Assembly: GCA_946537305.1 (NCBI GenBank)
Contig: CAMNFR010000022.1
Span: forward strand, 1-35,596
DNA: 35,596 nt
DNA from: an uncultured Lachnospiraceae bacterium
GTDB taxonomy: Bacteria; Bacillota; Clostridia; Lachnospirales; Lachnospiraceae
Direction of reading: 5' to 3'
The position numbers and the translations under genes are program-made. This document shows, piece after piece, positions 21,910 through 30,278 of the stretch. Every line of letters starts with the position of its first letter. Position 1 is the first letter of the stretch. The notes below the pieces were generated by a model. That model was not told the origin of the DNA and did not search any database. It saw only the letters and a program-made list of their open reading frames with translations.

Positions 21910-23679
21910 ATGGAAAAATGGATGCAGGTGATGCGCCGGGCAGATTTTAACGGCCTGGCACAGCGCTTTGGACTGGACCCGGTGACGATTCGTCTGATGG
22001 TCAACCGCGGCGTGAATACAGAGGAAAAGATAGAACGGTTCCTGTATGCAGATTGGCGTCAGGAATATGATCCGTATCAGATGAAGGGGGCGGAGAAGGC
22101 TGCGGACATGCTGCAGCAGGCCATCCGTCGGGGAGAAAAAATACGGATTGCCTCGGATTTTGATGTGGACGGCATTTTTTCCGGCCAGATCCTGTACGAG
22201 GGCATTCGGGCCTGCGGCGGGGACGTTAGTGTGAAGGCGCCCAACCGCGTAAAGGAGGGCTACGGCGTTAACGCCGGTATGATGGAGGCGGCAGCGGAGG
22301 ACGGCGTAGGTACCGTCATTACCTGTGACAATGGTATTGCGGCCTTCGAGGCTATCCGCCGTGCGAAGGAGCTGGGACTTACAGTAATCGTGACCGATCA
22401 TCATGAATGCCAGTATGAGGAGAAAGAAGAGGGCCGTGTGCTGAAGCTGCCGGAGGCGGACGTGATCGTTAATCCGCACCAGCCGGACTGCAGCTATCCG
22501 TTCGAGGGACTCTGCGGCGCCGGCGTGGCCTACAAGGTGATCCGGATTCTGTATGAAAAATGCGGTATCCCGCGGGAGGAAAGTCTTCGGCTGCTGGAAT
22601 ATGTGGGGATCGCGACCGTGGCGGATGTCATGGATCTGGTGGACGAGAACCGGATCTTTGTAAAAGAGGGCCTGGCCCGGCTGATGCACACGGAAAACGC
22701 CGGCCTTCGGGCGCTGATCCGTGCATGCGGTCTGGAGGGAAAGACATTAACCGCCTATCATATCGGATTTATTCTGGGGCCGTGCTTTAATTCCGCCGGT
22801 CGGCTGGATACGGTGGATATCGCCTTTGGACTACTCCGAAGCACGGAAGCCGCGGCTTATCCCATGGCGGAGAAGCTGCGGGAAATGAACGAGTCCCGCA
22901 AGGGGCTGACGCGCCAGGGAGAACAGCAGGCCATCGCCTGGGTGGAATCGCAGCCCGCGATGGACGATGTGCTGGTGATCCCCCTGCCGGACCTGCACGA
23001 GAGCGTGGCCGGTATTGTGGCCGGGCGTATCCGGGAACGGTATCATCATCCGGTCATCGTGCTGACGCGAGGTGCGGATGGTTTTAAGGGGAGCGGACGA
23101 TCCATTCCGGCGTGGAACATGTTCGAGGGGCTGATGCGCTGCCGCCCTCTCATGACAAAATTCGGGGGACATCCTATGGCCGCAGGTCTGTCGCTTCCGG
23201 AGGAAAATATTGACCTGCTCCGGGAGCAGATCAATGCGGAAACCGGTTTGACAGAGGACGACTTTATCCCTATAATAAGAATTGACGTACCCATGCCTAT
23301 TGGCTATATTACGGAGGAGCGGATTCGGGAGTTTTCGTTGCTGGAGCCCTGCGGAAAAGGTAATACCAAGCCTCTTTTCGCGGAGTCCAGGTTCCACATC
23401 CTCTGGGCCAGGATCCTGGGGAAAAACCGGAATGTTCTGCGCATGACGGTGGAAAACGAGCAGAGATCCCGCATGGACGCGCTCTATTTTGGGGATATCG
23501 CGGCGTGGGAAGAGGCGGTCCGGGAAAACTTCGGCGTGACGGCCCTGCAGGCGCTCTACGGAGGGCGGCCTGCCGGGGTGACCATGTCCCTGGCATATTA
23601 CCCGGAGGTCAACGAGTATATGGGGCGGCGGAGCCTGCAGATCGTGGTGGAACACTGGCGGGTGGTCCGGCAGCCGTAA
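21910..23679 (+). CDS. recJ: Single-stranded-DNA-specific exonuclease RecJ
   Basis: RecJ degrades single-stranded DNA 5' to 3' in recombination and mismatch repair. The 589-residue protein has the DHH-family motifs: SDFDVDGIFSG (Asp83, Asp85, Asp87), TCDNGI (Asp140), and VTDHHECQ (Asp163-His164-His165), which bind two metals. The DHHA1 part carries KGSGRSIPAWNMFEGL and FGGHPMAAGLSL. The C-terminal OB-like region begins at LLEPCGKGNTKPLFAE. This is at the short end for RecJ. The recJ-apt order with 59 bases between genes is common in Clostridia, usually followed by relA; here an RNA methyltransferase follows instead. Confidence 0.92.
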   Translation: MEKWMQVMRRADFNGLAQRFGLDPVTIRLMVNRGVNTEEKIERFLYADWRQEYDPYQMKGAEKAADMLQQAIRRGEKIRIASDFDVDGIFSGQILYEGIRACGGDVSVKAPNRVKEGYGVNAGMMEAAAEDGVGTVITCDNGIAAFEAIRRAKELGLTVIVTDHHECQYEEKEEGRVLKLPEADVIVNPHQPDCSYPFEGLCGAGVAYKVIRILYEKCGIPREESLRLLEYVGIATVADVMDLVDENRIFVKEGLARLMHTENAGLRALIRACGLEGKTLTAYHIGFILGPCFNSAGRLDTVDIAFGLLRSTEAAAYPMAEKLREMNESRKGLTRQGEQQAIAWVESQPAMDDVLVIPLPDLHESVAGIVAGRIRERYHHPVIVLTRGADGFKGSGRSIPAWNMFEGLMRCRPLMTKFGGHPMAAGLSLPEENIDLLREQINAETGLTEDDFIPIIRIDVPMPIGYITEERIREFSLLEPCGKGNTKPLFAESRFHILWARILGKNRNVLRMTVENEQRSRMDALYFGDIAAWEEAVRENFGVTALQALYGGRPAGVTMSLAYYPEVNEYMGRRSLQIVVEHWRVVRQP

Positions 23680-23738
23680 ATGGAGCCTGCGGCAGGGCAG
23701 ACTGCCATCTCAATAAGATACAGGAGGATATATGTATC

Positions 23739-24263
23739 ATGAAGAAACTGGAAGAATATGTGATCAGCATTCCGGATTTTCCGAAGGAAGGCATCATTTT
23801 CCGTGATGTCACGGGCATTCTGAAGGATGGTGACGGCCTGGTGATGGCCATCGATACCCTGGCGGGCATGCTGGACGGTATCGATTTTGATGTGGTGGTA
23901 GGTCCGGAATCCCGCGGATTTATTTTTGGCGTGCCGGTGGCCTATAAGCTGAAAAAGCCTTTTGTGCCGATCCGCAAAAAAGGGAAACTGCCTCGTGCCA
24001 CCATTTCCCGTGAGTATGATCTGGAGTATGGCACCGCGACCATCGAGATTCACAAGGAAGATATTCTGCCAGGGCAGAAGGTAGTCATCATTGATGATCT
24101 GATCGCCACCGGCGGAACCACCGAGGCCATGATCAAGCTGATCGAAGAGCTGGGCGGTGAAGTGGTGAAGGTCTGCTTTGTGCTGGAGCTGGCCGGTCTG
24201 AAGGGCCGCGATCTGCTGAAGGGCTACAACGTAGAGAGCGCTATTATATATGAAGGAAAATAA
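23739..24263 (+). CDS. apt: Adenine phosphoribosyltransferase
   Basis: Apt salvages adenine to AMP with PRPP in the cytoplasm. The 174 residues start MKKLEEYVISIPDFPKEGII and contain FRDVTGIL, GPESRGFIFGVPVAY and the PRPP-binding loop VVIIDDLIATGGTTEAMIK. The start at 23739 follows GGAGG (23723-23727). A nearby ATG at 23732 is out of frame. The last 14 bases overlap the following gene. Confidence 0.95.
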   Translation: MKKLEEYVISIPDFPKEGIIFRDVTGILKDGDGLVMAIDTLAGMLDGIDFDVVVGPESRGFIFGVPVAYKLKKPFVPIRKKGKLPRATISREYDLEYGTATIEIHKEDILPGQKVVIIDDLIATGGTTEAMIKLIEELGGEVVKVCFVLELAGLKGRDLLKGYNVESAIIYEGK

Positions 24264-25053
24264 AGCTGCGCGGGAGATGATCACCAGCGCGGCCAATCCC
24301 GCCATCCGTCGTATCCGCCTGTTGGCCAGAAAGGCAAAGCAGCGGCGCGAAGAGGGTGTGTTCCTGGTAGAAGGACCGCGCATGGTGGGGGAGATCCCGG
24401 AGGAGAGACTGGAGGGCGCCTGGTGTTCCGAAAGCTTTGCCGCGGACGAAAGATATGCTGCGCTGCGGGAACGACTGGCCCCGCAGGTGGTCTCCGATGC
24501 ACTTTTTAAGGAACTATCGGAGACAACGACGCCTCAGGGTATCCTGGCGTTGGTCCGGCAGACATCCTGGAAGCGGGAGGATCTGATCCGCGAGGGACGC
24601 CCGGTGCTGCTGCTGGAGACCCTGCAGGACCCCGGTAATCTGGGAACCATTTTCCGTACCGGAGAGGGTGCCGGCATCGGGGGTATCCTGATGGACGGTA
24701 CCACGGTTGATCCGGGAAATCCCAAGGTCGTCCGATCTACCATGGGATCCATGCTGCGTGTTCCGTATGTGATATCACAGGATCTGAGCACAGATATCGC
24801 CTGGCTGAAGGCACAGGGATATACTGTTTTTGCCGCGCATCTGGAGGGACAGCTAAGTTATACGGAAGCGGACCTGAAGAAGCCGGCAGCCTTTCTGATC
24901 GGAAATGAGGGAAATGGTCTGACACCGGAAACAGCGGCGCTGGCGGATGAGAAGATCCTCATTCCCATGGAGGGCCGGGTGGAATCCCTGAATGCCGCCA
25001 TTGCAGCAACGCTGCTGGTCTACGAAGCATTCCGGCAGCGGCGCGACACATAG
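24250..25053 (+). CDS. TrmH/SpoU-family RNA 2'-O-methyltransferase
   Basis: These SPOUT enzymes methylate ribose 2'-OH groups of tRNA or rRNA with SAM. The 267 residues have a substrate-binding head (AANPAIRRIRLLARKAKQRR, then FLVEGPRMV) and a knotted C-terminal domain. The three motifs are present: LQDPGNLGTIFRTGEGAG (motif 1), FLIGNEGNGL (motif 2) and IPMEGRVESLNAAIAATLLV (motif 3). The target nucleotide cannot be read from sequence. The ATG at 24250 overlaps apt by 14 bases, suggesting coupling; Met11 at 24280 is an alternative start. Confidence 0.88.
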   Translation: MKENKAAREMITSAANPAIRRIRLLARKAKQRREEGVFLVEGPRMVGEIPEERLEGAWCSESFAADERYAALRERLAPQVVSDALFKELSETTTPQGILALVRQTSWKREDLIREGRPVLLLETLQDPGNLGTIFRTGEGAGIGGILMDGTTVDPGNPKVVRSTMGSMLRVPYVISQDLSTDIAWLKAQGYTVFAAHLEGQLSYTEADLKKPAAFLIGNEGNGLTPETAALADEKILIPMEGRVESLNAAIAATLLVYEAFRQRRDT

Positions 25054-25150
25054 TACATCCGAATCCCGCGCCAGGAATCGCGAGCAATTCTTGAATAAAG
25101 AAAAAGACTGCATCGGAGATGTCCGATAAAACAGGCATATTGTTTTGGAG

Positions 25151-25181
25151 AGCGGCATGATGGCGGTCATGCCGCTTTTTG
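25151..25181 (+). terminator. Terminator of the recJ-apt-SpoU operon
   Basis: AGCGGCATGA (25151-25160) pairs perfectly with TCATGCCGCT (25167-25176), followed by TTTT. Confidence 0.9.
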
Positions 25182-25241
25182 CATGTCGGCGCATATTTTT
25201 GACGGAACTGCAATACCAGATTATATAGGAAAGGAGCAGAT

Positions 25242-25349
25242 ATGATCTCATTGCGCGGACCGAAGCTGAAGATCCTTGCCGGTATTCTTGGGGCTATTGC
25301 CCTGGTGGCAGGAATATATCTTACCTTTTTTCATTCCCGGTGTTTGTGA
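25242..25349 (+). CDS. Possible 35-residue single-pass membrane protein or truncated remnant
   Basis: The product starts MISLRGPKLK and contains one hydrophobic helix, ILAGILGAIALVAGIYLTFF, ending HSRCL. AAGGAG lies 5 bases before the ATG. A TTGACG-17-TATATA promoter (25199-25227) is so close that the transcript would start inside the ribosome site, which weakens one of the two. A second frame beginning at 25340 stays open to a TAA at 25441 (VFVTAMAFARSRALNDEGGS and so on). One added base near 25338 would join them into about 68 residues, so this may be a frameshifted gene. Function is unknown. Confidence 0.35.
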   Translation: MISLRGPKLKILAGILGAIALVAGIYLTFFHSRCL

Positions 25350-25507
25350 CGGCCATGGCCTTTGCCCGCAGTCGCGCGCTCAACGATGAGGGCGGCAGCT
25401 TAGGAAAACAAATTCGATCAGAAGTGCGGACTAGGGGGTAAAAATCGGGCAAAAATGGGGAGAAAATCCTCAAAAGTTGCTTTATTTGAAGGAAATGTGG
25501 GGAATGC

Positions 25508-25536
25508 TTGACAAGCAATGTTAAATATGCTATATT
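25508..25536 (+). promoter_or_regulatory. Promoter of the SH3-3D protein gene
   Basis: TTGACA (25508-25513), 17 bases, TATATT (25531-25536). The AU-rich leader of about 120 bases can form AAGATGT/ACATCTT, but no known riboswitch is evident. Between 25350 and 25507 I see nothing else. Confidence 0.75.
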
Positions 25537-25664
25537 ATTTGCGTAATAATTATGTAACAATTGTTCACAAGATGTAAAAAACGAAACAGAAGATACACAT
25601 CTTTGAGAAAAAAACGCAAGATATAGAGCGCTTGGCAACAGAAGACACTATATGGGAGGTTAGT

Positions 25665-26723
25665 ATGAAAAAGAAATCGAACAGACCATCTTTCATCCCC
25701 ACTGTCCCTGCGGCTTCTCTCTGGCTTGGACTGCTGATCGTATTCAGCGTTACAGCGATTCTTTTTTCCGGAAGGGCAGAGGCTGCGACAAAGAAAAAGA
25801 TAAAGTTCGCATCCCACGTCTCTTCCACGGCAAAGGCTTCGGCCAGGGCGGCAGGGGCGACTTCAAAATCCAAAATTGCCATTGTCAATGTCGTGAGTTA
25901 TACAAATGTCTATTCCAAAAGAAGTACTTCTTCTAAGATCAAGGGACGTTTGTATAAAGGGACCGGTGTATATGTAATTAAGACCAAAGGTGCTTTCAGC
26001 TATGTTTCCTCCGGTTCGGTCAAGGGCTGGGTCAAGAAGAAACTGCTGCTGACCGGCACCAAAGGGAAAAAGCTGATGGGAAAGATGTCGCCGAAGGTCG
26101 CGAAGGTGACGGCTACCGATCTGAATGTCCGCAGCGATAATTCCGCCAGTTCAGATATTGTCGTGAATCTGAAAAAGGGCGAAAAGGTGATTGTCACCGG
26201 TGTGTCCGGGGACTGGGCCAAGGTTCGTCTTACGGATGATGAGACGGGATATATTTATCGGAAATACGCTAACATTAAGAGCGGGTTGGCTACCGGCGTT
26301 TCTCTGGCACAGGAAAATGCCATGGAGCAGCGAGTGGATGACCAGGAGGAGGAAAATGAATCTTCCTCCAGCCGCGTGACAGACAGCGGGGCGGACGAAA
26401 AGAGCGGCAGCTCCTCCGTGCCGTCCGGGAACTGGAAAAGCCTGGGGACCTTTCAGATGACAGCATACTGCCCCTGCTCTAAATGCAGCAGCTACGGTTA
26501 TCAGACCGCCACGGGCGTGCGTGCCACGGCAAAGCATACCATCGCAGTGGACAGAAATGTGATTCCGCTGGGAAGTAAGATCCGTATTGCGGGCAGCGAT
26601 ATCATCTATGTCGCGGAAGACACCGGCGTCAAGGGAAGAACCATCGACATCTTTTTCGAAAACCACAGTGAGACGATTGAATTCGGAAGAAGAAGCGGGG
26701 AAATCTTTATTCTGGAGGATTAA
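25665..26723 (+). CDS. Secreted SH3-domain protein with C-terminal 3D (double-psi beta-barrel) domain
   Basis: From the ATG at 25665 (GGGAGG at 25654-25659) the 352-residue protein has a signal peptide (SLWLGLLIVFSVTAILFSG, cut after AEA, residue 40). Two bacterial SH3 modules follow (about 72-135 and 150-215, the second with ATDLNVRSDNSASSDIVVNL). After a Ser/Glu linker, the 3D domain spans about 261-352: MTAYCPCSKCSSYGYQTATG, then the three aspartates Asp296 (AVDRNVIPLG), Asp319 (AEDTG) and Asp328 (IDIFF). Such YocH/MltA-like domains act on cell-wall glycans. It is convergent with a polysaccharide deacetylase gene. Confidence 0.88.
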   Translation: MKKKSNRPSFIPTVPAASLWLGLLIVFSVTAILFSGRAEAATKKKIKFASHVSSTAKASARAAGATSKSKIAIVNVVSYTNVYSKRSTSSKIKGRLYKGTGVYVIKTKGAFSYVSSGSVKGWVKKKLLLTGTKGKKLMGKMSPKVAKVTATDLNVRSDNSASSDIVVNLKKGEKVIVTGVSGDWAKVRLTDDETGYIYRKYANIKSGLATGVSLAQENAMEQRVDDQEEENESSSSRVTDSGADEKSGSSSVPSGNWKSLGTFQMTAYCPCSKCSSYGYQTATGVRATAKHTIAVDRNVIPLGSKIRIAGSDIIYVAEDTGVKGRTIDIFFENHSETIEFGRRSGEIFILED

Positions 26724-26788
26724 ACTTCCGTCGGAAAAGGAAATACTTTCCGTATTCGAAAAAATGAAAAATGCCCAAACAGAAAAGA

Positions 26789-26831
26789 CCGGAACAGAAT
26801 CGGAGAAATCCGTCTGTGCCGGCCTTTTTTT
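26789..26831 (+). terminator. Terminator of the SH3-3D gene
   Basis: CCGG, ACAGA and CGGA on the left pair with TCCG, TCTGT and CCGG on the right around a GAAA loop, with small bulges, followed by seven T. Confidence 0.8.
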
Positions 26832-26852
26832 GCACGAAGCAATGAGCCATGC

Positions 26853-26966
26853 GCAAAAAGGATGTCAGACAGCCGGGGGAGAGTTCACTTTCAGCCGGGT
26901 GTCTGACATCCTTTTTGCATACGGCGAAAGCCGTGACAGTGAGAGAACGAAGTTCTCGAACTTGTC
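26853..26966. repeat. 19-bp inverted repeat plus two small hairpins between convergent genes
   Basis: GCAAAAAGGATGTCAGACA (26853-26871) is perfectly repeated in reverse at 26900-26918. Its T5 and A5 runs would allow termination in either direction. Next come ACGGC-GAAA-GCCGT (26921-26934) and GAGAAC-GAA-GTTCTC (26943-26957). The whole probably terminates the minus-strand deacetylase transcript. Confidence 0.75.
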
Positions 26967-26984
26967 AGCATGGCGTTAATGTAC

Positions 26985-28553
26985 TTACTGTGCCGCTGCA
27001 GTCGTGCTTTCAGCAGCGCTGTCAGAGGCGGCCGGTGCTGTATCCGCAGCCGCGGAGGAGGGCTGTGCAACGCCTTCTGCAGCAGCCGTGGAGGCAGCGG
27101 TTTCGGCAGAAGAACCAGATTCTGCGGCACCTTCGCCGGCTTCGGTGGAAGCTACCTTTGGTGCCTCCGCATACCGGTGATTGACATGCGGCGTCAGTTC
27201 TTCGCCATAATATTCGTACAGTTCAGAAACGGTCAGAAGCTTGTAGCCTTTTTCCTGCAGCATAGGCACGATGGTCTTGACCGCTTCCACGGTGGGCTCG
27301 TGAATGTCGTGCATCAGTACGATATCTCCGCCCTTGATCTGCTCCCGCACTGTGTCGATGGTGGCCTGGGTGTCCTTGGTCTTCCAGTCCAGCGTATCCA
27401 CCTCCCACTGAATGATGGGCAGATCCACCATCTGCTTCTGCCCATCTGTGATGGCACCGTAGGGCGGGCGCATGACAGTCACCTTGGTATGATCCGCCGC
27501 CGCTTCGATAGCTGCGGTAGCCTTGGAGATCTCCTCGTTAAAAGCATCATCTGAGAGTTTTTTCAGCTGTGCGTGATCCCAGGTGTGGTTGCCAAGCTCA
27601 CATCCCAAGGTTTCCATGCGTTTGATGAGATCTTCATTGCCGGCCACATTCTGGCCGACCATAAAGAAGGTGCAGTGGGCGTTATATTGCTCCATGATAT
27701 CCAGTACGACTGGGGTGGTGGAACTCTTGGGGCCGTCGTCAAAGGTCAGGGCCACGGCGGGAATGCCGGTGTCCGCAAACTTTTCACCGGTGTAGCCGGT
27801 GGAGGAAGTGGTCTCCTCCGGAAGGGTAGGCGCCGCAATGGCGTTGGGATCGGTGATAGTCTCACCGTTTGCGTCTGTGGCGGCGATGGGGTTCCCGGCG
27901 GCATCTGTGGCAGCAACGGGATTCCCTTCGGCATCGGTCTCACCGGCAGCATTCTGCGCATCTGCTGCGCTGCCCTCCAGGCTTTCGGCGGTGGCATCTG
28001 CAGCTACGCCGCTGCCGGAATTCCCGCCGGCACTGGTCCGACTGTCGTTATTGCGGACTGCGTGTACAATGGTGAAGATGGCGATCACAAGGATCAGCAG
28101 TGCCGCCACGCCGAAGATGGCTGAGCGGTTCCGGCTGCCTGCACCGTAGGTCTTGCGGGCAGAGGCGGACGGCCGCTTGGGAGCCGCCGCCTGCTTCGGA
28201 CGTTCGGTCTGTTTAGGAGCCGCCGTCTGCTTCGGACGTTCGTTCTGCTTGGGGGCTGCCGCCTGCTTCGGGCGTTCGTTCTGTCTGGGGGCCGCCGTCT
28301 GCTGCGGGCGTTCTGCCCTGGCGGGAGCCGCCGTCTGCTTCGGCGTTTCTGCCTTTGCAGGCGTCTCCGTGCGGACAGGCTTTGCGGCTGGCCTGGGGGC
28401 TTCTTCGCTGCTGCCGCTGCGTCCTGCAGCTCTTTCGGCGGCCCTGCGGCGGTATTTGTCCGCGATCGCCTCTGATTTTTCTCTTCTTCGAATGGATTCC
28501 TCTGAATCTCCACCGCCGGAGAGGCGGCTTCTCCAGTCATCTATCTGACTCAA
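26985..28553 (-). CDS. Membrane-anchored polysaccharide (peptidoglycan) deacetylase
   Basis: The TTG at 28553 with GAAGGGA upstream gives a 522-residue protein; the frame stays open further upstream but passes the promoter. Residues 1-145 are cytoplasmic, basic and proline-rich, with a 12-residue repeat of the NERPKQTAAPKQ type (about 66-125). The helix at 147-167 (AIFGVAALLILVIAIFTIVH) crosses the membrane. A Gly/Ala-rich linker with DAxGNPxAAT units follows. The NodB domain has TFDDGP (270-275), the His323-His327 metal pair in NHTWDH, RPPYG (362-366) and LMHDIH (413-418). It should remove acetyl groups from wall glycan outside the cell. The tail is Ala/Ser-rich. Confidence 0.88.
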   Translation of the reverse strand: MSQIDDWRSRLSGGGDSEESIRRREKSEAIADKYRRRAAERAAGRSGSSEEAPRPAAKPVRTETPAKAETPKQTAAPARAERPQQTAAPRQNERPKQAAAPKQNERPKQTAAPKQTERPKQAAAPKRPSASARKTYGAGSRNRSAIFGVAALLILVIAIFTIVHAVRNNDSRTSAGGNSGSGVAADATAESLEGSAADAQNAAGETDAEGNPVAATDAAGNPIAATDANGETITDPNAIAAPTLPEETTSSTGYTGEKFADTGIPAVALTFDDGPKSSTTPVVLDIMEQYNAHCTFFMVGQNVAGNEDLIKRMETLGCELGNHTWDHAQLKKLSDDAFNEEISKATAAIEAAADHTKVTVMRPPYGAITDGQKQMVDLPIIQWEVDTLDWKTKDTQATIDTVREQIKGGDIVLMHDIHEPTVEAVKTIVPMLQEKGYKLLTVSELYEYYGEELTPHVNHRYAEAPKVASTEAGEGAAESGSSAETAASTAAAEGVAQPSSAAADTAPAASDSAAESTTAAAQ

Positions 28554-28604
28554 TGAAAATTCCCTTCTTTCCTTAAAAGTGGATGTCAAAACATACTTGG
28601 AATC

Positions 28605-28633
28605 AGTATAACAGAAACAAAAAAGAGTTACAA
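28605..28633 (-). promoter_or_regulatory. Promoter of the deacetylase gene
   Basis: On the minus strand TTGTAA (28628-28633), 17 bases, and an extended TGT-TATACT (-10 at 28605-28610). This position excludes any start upstream of 28598. Confidence 0.65.
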
Positions 28634-28711
28634 TAAAAAATGAAGAAATATTCCTGTCAGATACAAAATGTAGAGAAACAAAACGCCCTGCGTATACAAA
28701 ATATGGGATTG

Positions 28712-28757
28712 TAAAAAAGACCCCTCTTCCCATTTTTGCAAATGGTACGAGGGGTCT
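28712..28757 (-). terminator. Terminator of the alcohol dehydrogenase gene
   Basis: On the minus strand AGACCCCTC and GAGGGGTCT pair, with an inner CCATTT/AAATGG helix, then six T. Confidence 0.88.
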
Positions 28758-28789
28758 GTCGTTAGACATAGTCGTAAGGAAGTGTAAAT

Positions 28790-30007
28790 TTAGAAATCTA
28801 CCTCGGTGTCATAGTAGCAGCATTTCAGCAGCTTTTCCATCTCCTCCTGGCTGGGCTGGCGGGGATTGGAACCGGTGCAGGCGTCGCCGATGGCGTTCTT
28901 TGCGATTTCCGGAAGTCTCTCCAGGAATACTTCCTCCGGAACAAAGCCCTGCTCGCAGGGATAGCTGTCCGCGCCGTAGTTCTTGATGCAGTGAGGGATA
29001 TTCAGCTTATCGTTCAGGTCACGGCAGAAGGCGATCAGGTTGGCAACCTTTTCGTCATCATCCTTGCCGCCCAGGCCCAGATAATCCACGATGACGCCAT
29101 AACGCTTTTTGGCTGTCTCATCTTTGGCGTTGAAGGCAATGACCTTGGGCAGATACATGGCATTTGCTGCGCCGTGAATGATGTGTGCGCCGTAATCCGC
29201 AAAGATGGCGCCGGTCTTGTGAGCCATAGAGTGGACAATGCCCAGCAGCGCGTTGGAGAACGCCATGCCGGCCAGACACTGCGCGTTATGCATGGCGTCG
29301 CGTGCGGTCATATCCTCGTTGTAGGAATTAACAAGGTTGTCGCGGATCATTTCGATGGCGTGGATAGCCAGCGGATCGGTGTAATCGCAGTTGGCGGTGG
29401 ATACATAGGCCTCTACTGCATGGGTCAGGGCGTCCATACCGGTGTGAGCGACCAGCTTTTTGGGCATGGTCTCTGCCAGTTCGGGATCTACGATAGCGAT
29501 ATCCGGGGTGATCTCAAAATCAGCGATCGGATATTTGATGCCCTTGGCATAATCGGTGATGATGGAGAAGGCCGTGACCTCGGTAGCTGTGCCGGAAGTA
29601 GAGGAAACAGCCACGAATTTGGCTTTGCGGCGAAGCTCCGGAATGCCGAACACCTTGCACATATCCTCGAAGGTGCAATCCGGATACTCGTACTTGATCC
29701 ACATGGCCTTGGCAGCATCGATAGGAGAGCCGCCGCCGATGGCTACGATCCAGTCAGGCTCAAATTTCAGCATGGCATCTGCACCCTTCATGACGGTCTC
29801 TACCGAGGGGTCGGATTCGATACCGGAGAAGATTTCGACCTCCATGCCGGCTTCCTTCAGGTACTGCTCCGCACGGTCCAGAAAACCAAAGCGCTTCATG
29901 GAGCCGCCGCCCACACAGATCATGGCTTTTTTGCCCTTCAGGGTCTTCAGGGCTTCCAGAGAACCCTTGCCGTGAAACAGATCTCTGGGAAGAGTAAATC
30001 TTTGCAT
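28790..30007 (-). CDS. Iron-containing alcohol dehydrogenase (group III)
   Basis: This enzyme oxidises or reduces a short alcohol/aldehyde pair with NAD(P). The 405 residues contain GGGSPIDAAK (91-100, dinucleotide binding) and SSTSGTATEVTAFSIITD (135-152). The iron ligands are Asp192 and His196 in GMDALTH, one of His259/His263 in GIVHSMAHKTG, and probably His278 in IIHGAANA. The region between the last two histidines carries about five extra residues compared with common members. Related enzymes act in ethanol, butanol or propanediol formation; the substrate is not determined. AAGGAGG precedes the ATG. The very strong promoter suggests high expression. Confidence 0.92.
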   Translation of the reverse strand: MQRFTLPRDLFHGKGSLEALKTLKGKKAMICVGGGSMKRFGFLDRAEQYLKEAGMEVEIFSGIESDPSVETVMKGADAMLKFEPDWIVAIGGGSPIDAAKAMWIKYEYPDCTFEDMCKVFGIPELRRKAKFVAVSSTSGTATEVTAFSIITDYAKGIKYPIADFEITPDIAIVDPELAETMPKKLVAHTGMDALTHAVEAYVSTANCDYTDPLAIHAIEMIRDNLVNSYNEDMTARDAMHNAQCLAGMAFSNALLGIVHSMAHKTGAIFADYGAHIIHGAANAMYLPKVIAFNAKDETAKKRYGVIVDYLGLGGKDDDEKVANLIAFCRDLNDKLNIPHCIKNYGADSYPCEQGFVPEEVFLERLPEIAKNAIGDACTGSNPRQPSQEEMEKLLKCCYYDTEVDF

Positions 30008-30103
30008 TTCTAAGTTCCTCCTTGATATGGGATGGGGCAGCGCTGATCCGCTGTCTCACCGTATTGTTTGTCAGTGCTGCTATAAATTTAACAAGCGTTA
30101 TAG

Positions 30104-30132
30104 ATTATATCACTGATCACATCTTTTGTCAA
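30104..30132 (-). promoter_or_regulatory. Consensus promoter of the alcohol dehydrogenase gene
   Basis: On the minus strand TTGACA (30127-30132), exactly 17 bases, and TATAAT (30104-30109) with a TGA extension. This is a perfect match at all twelve positions. The leader is about 90 bases. Confidence 0.9.
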
Positions 30133-30229
30133 TGATAATTGTTTAACGATATGTAAAGAGAAACGGCATACAGAACATGGCGTGATGTGCAAATATATCT
30201 AAAGGGAGGGGTGATTTTTTGGAAATCTA

Positions 30230-30238
30230 TGCTATAAT
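30230..30238 (+). promoter_or_regulatory. Extended -10 promoter of the DUF4428 gene
   Basis: TGC-TATAAT at 30230-30238 with no recognisable -35 sequence at the right distance. Confidence 0.45.
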
Positions 30239-30278
30239 AACTATATAAATGTGTGATAATCCTGAAAGGAGAGAGAGC

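Noticed and set aside
30061-30110. Rex redox-repressor operator at the alcohol dehydrogenase promoter
   Set aside because: One half-site (TTGTTAA on the minus strand) is present, but the other half does not match, so the palindrome is not supported.
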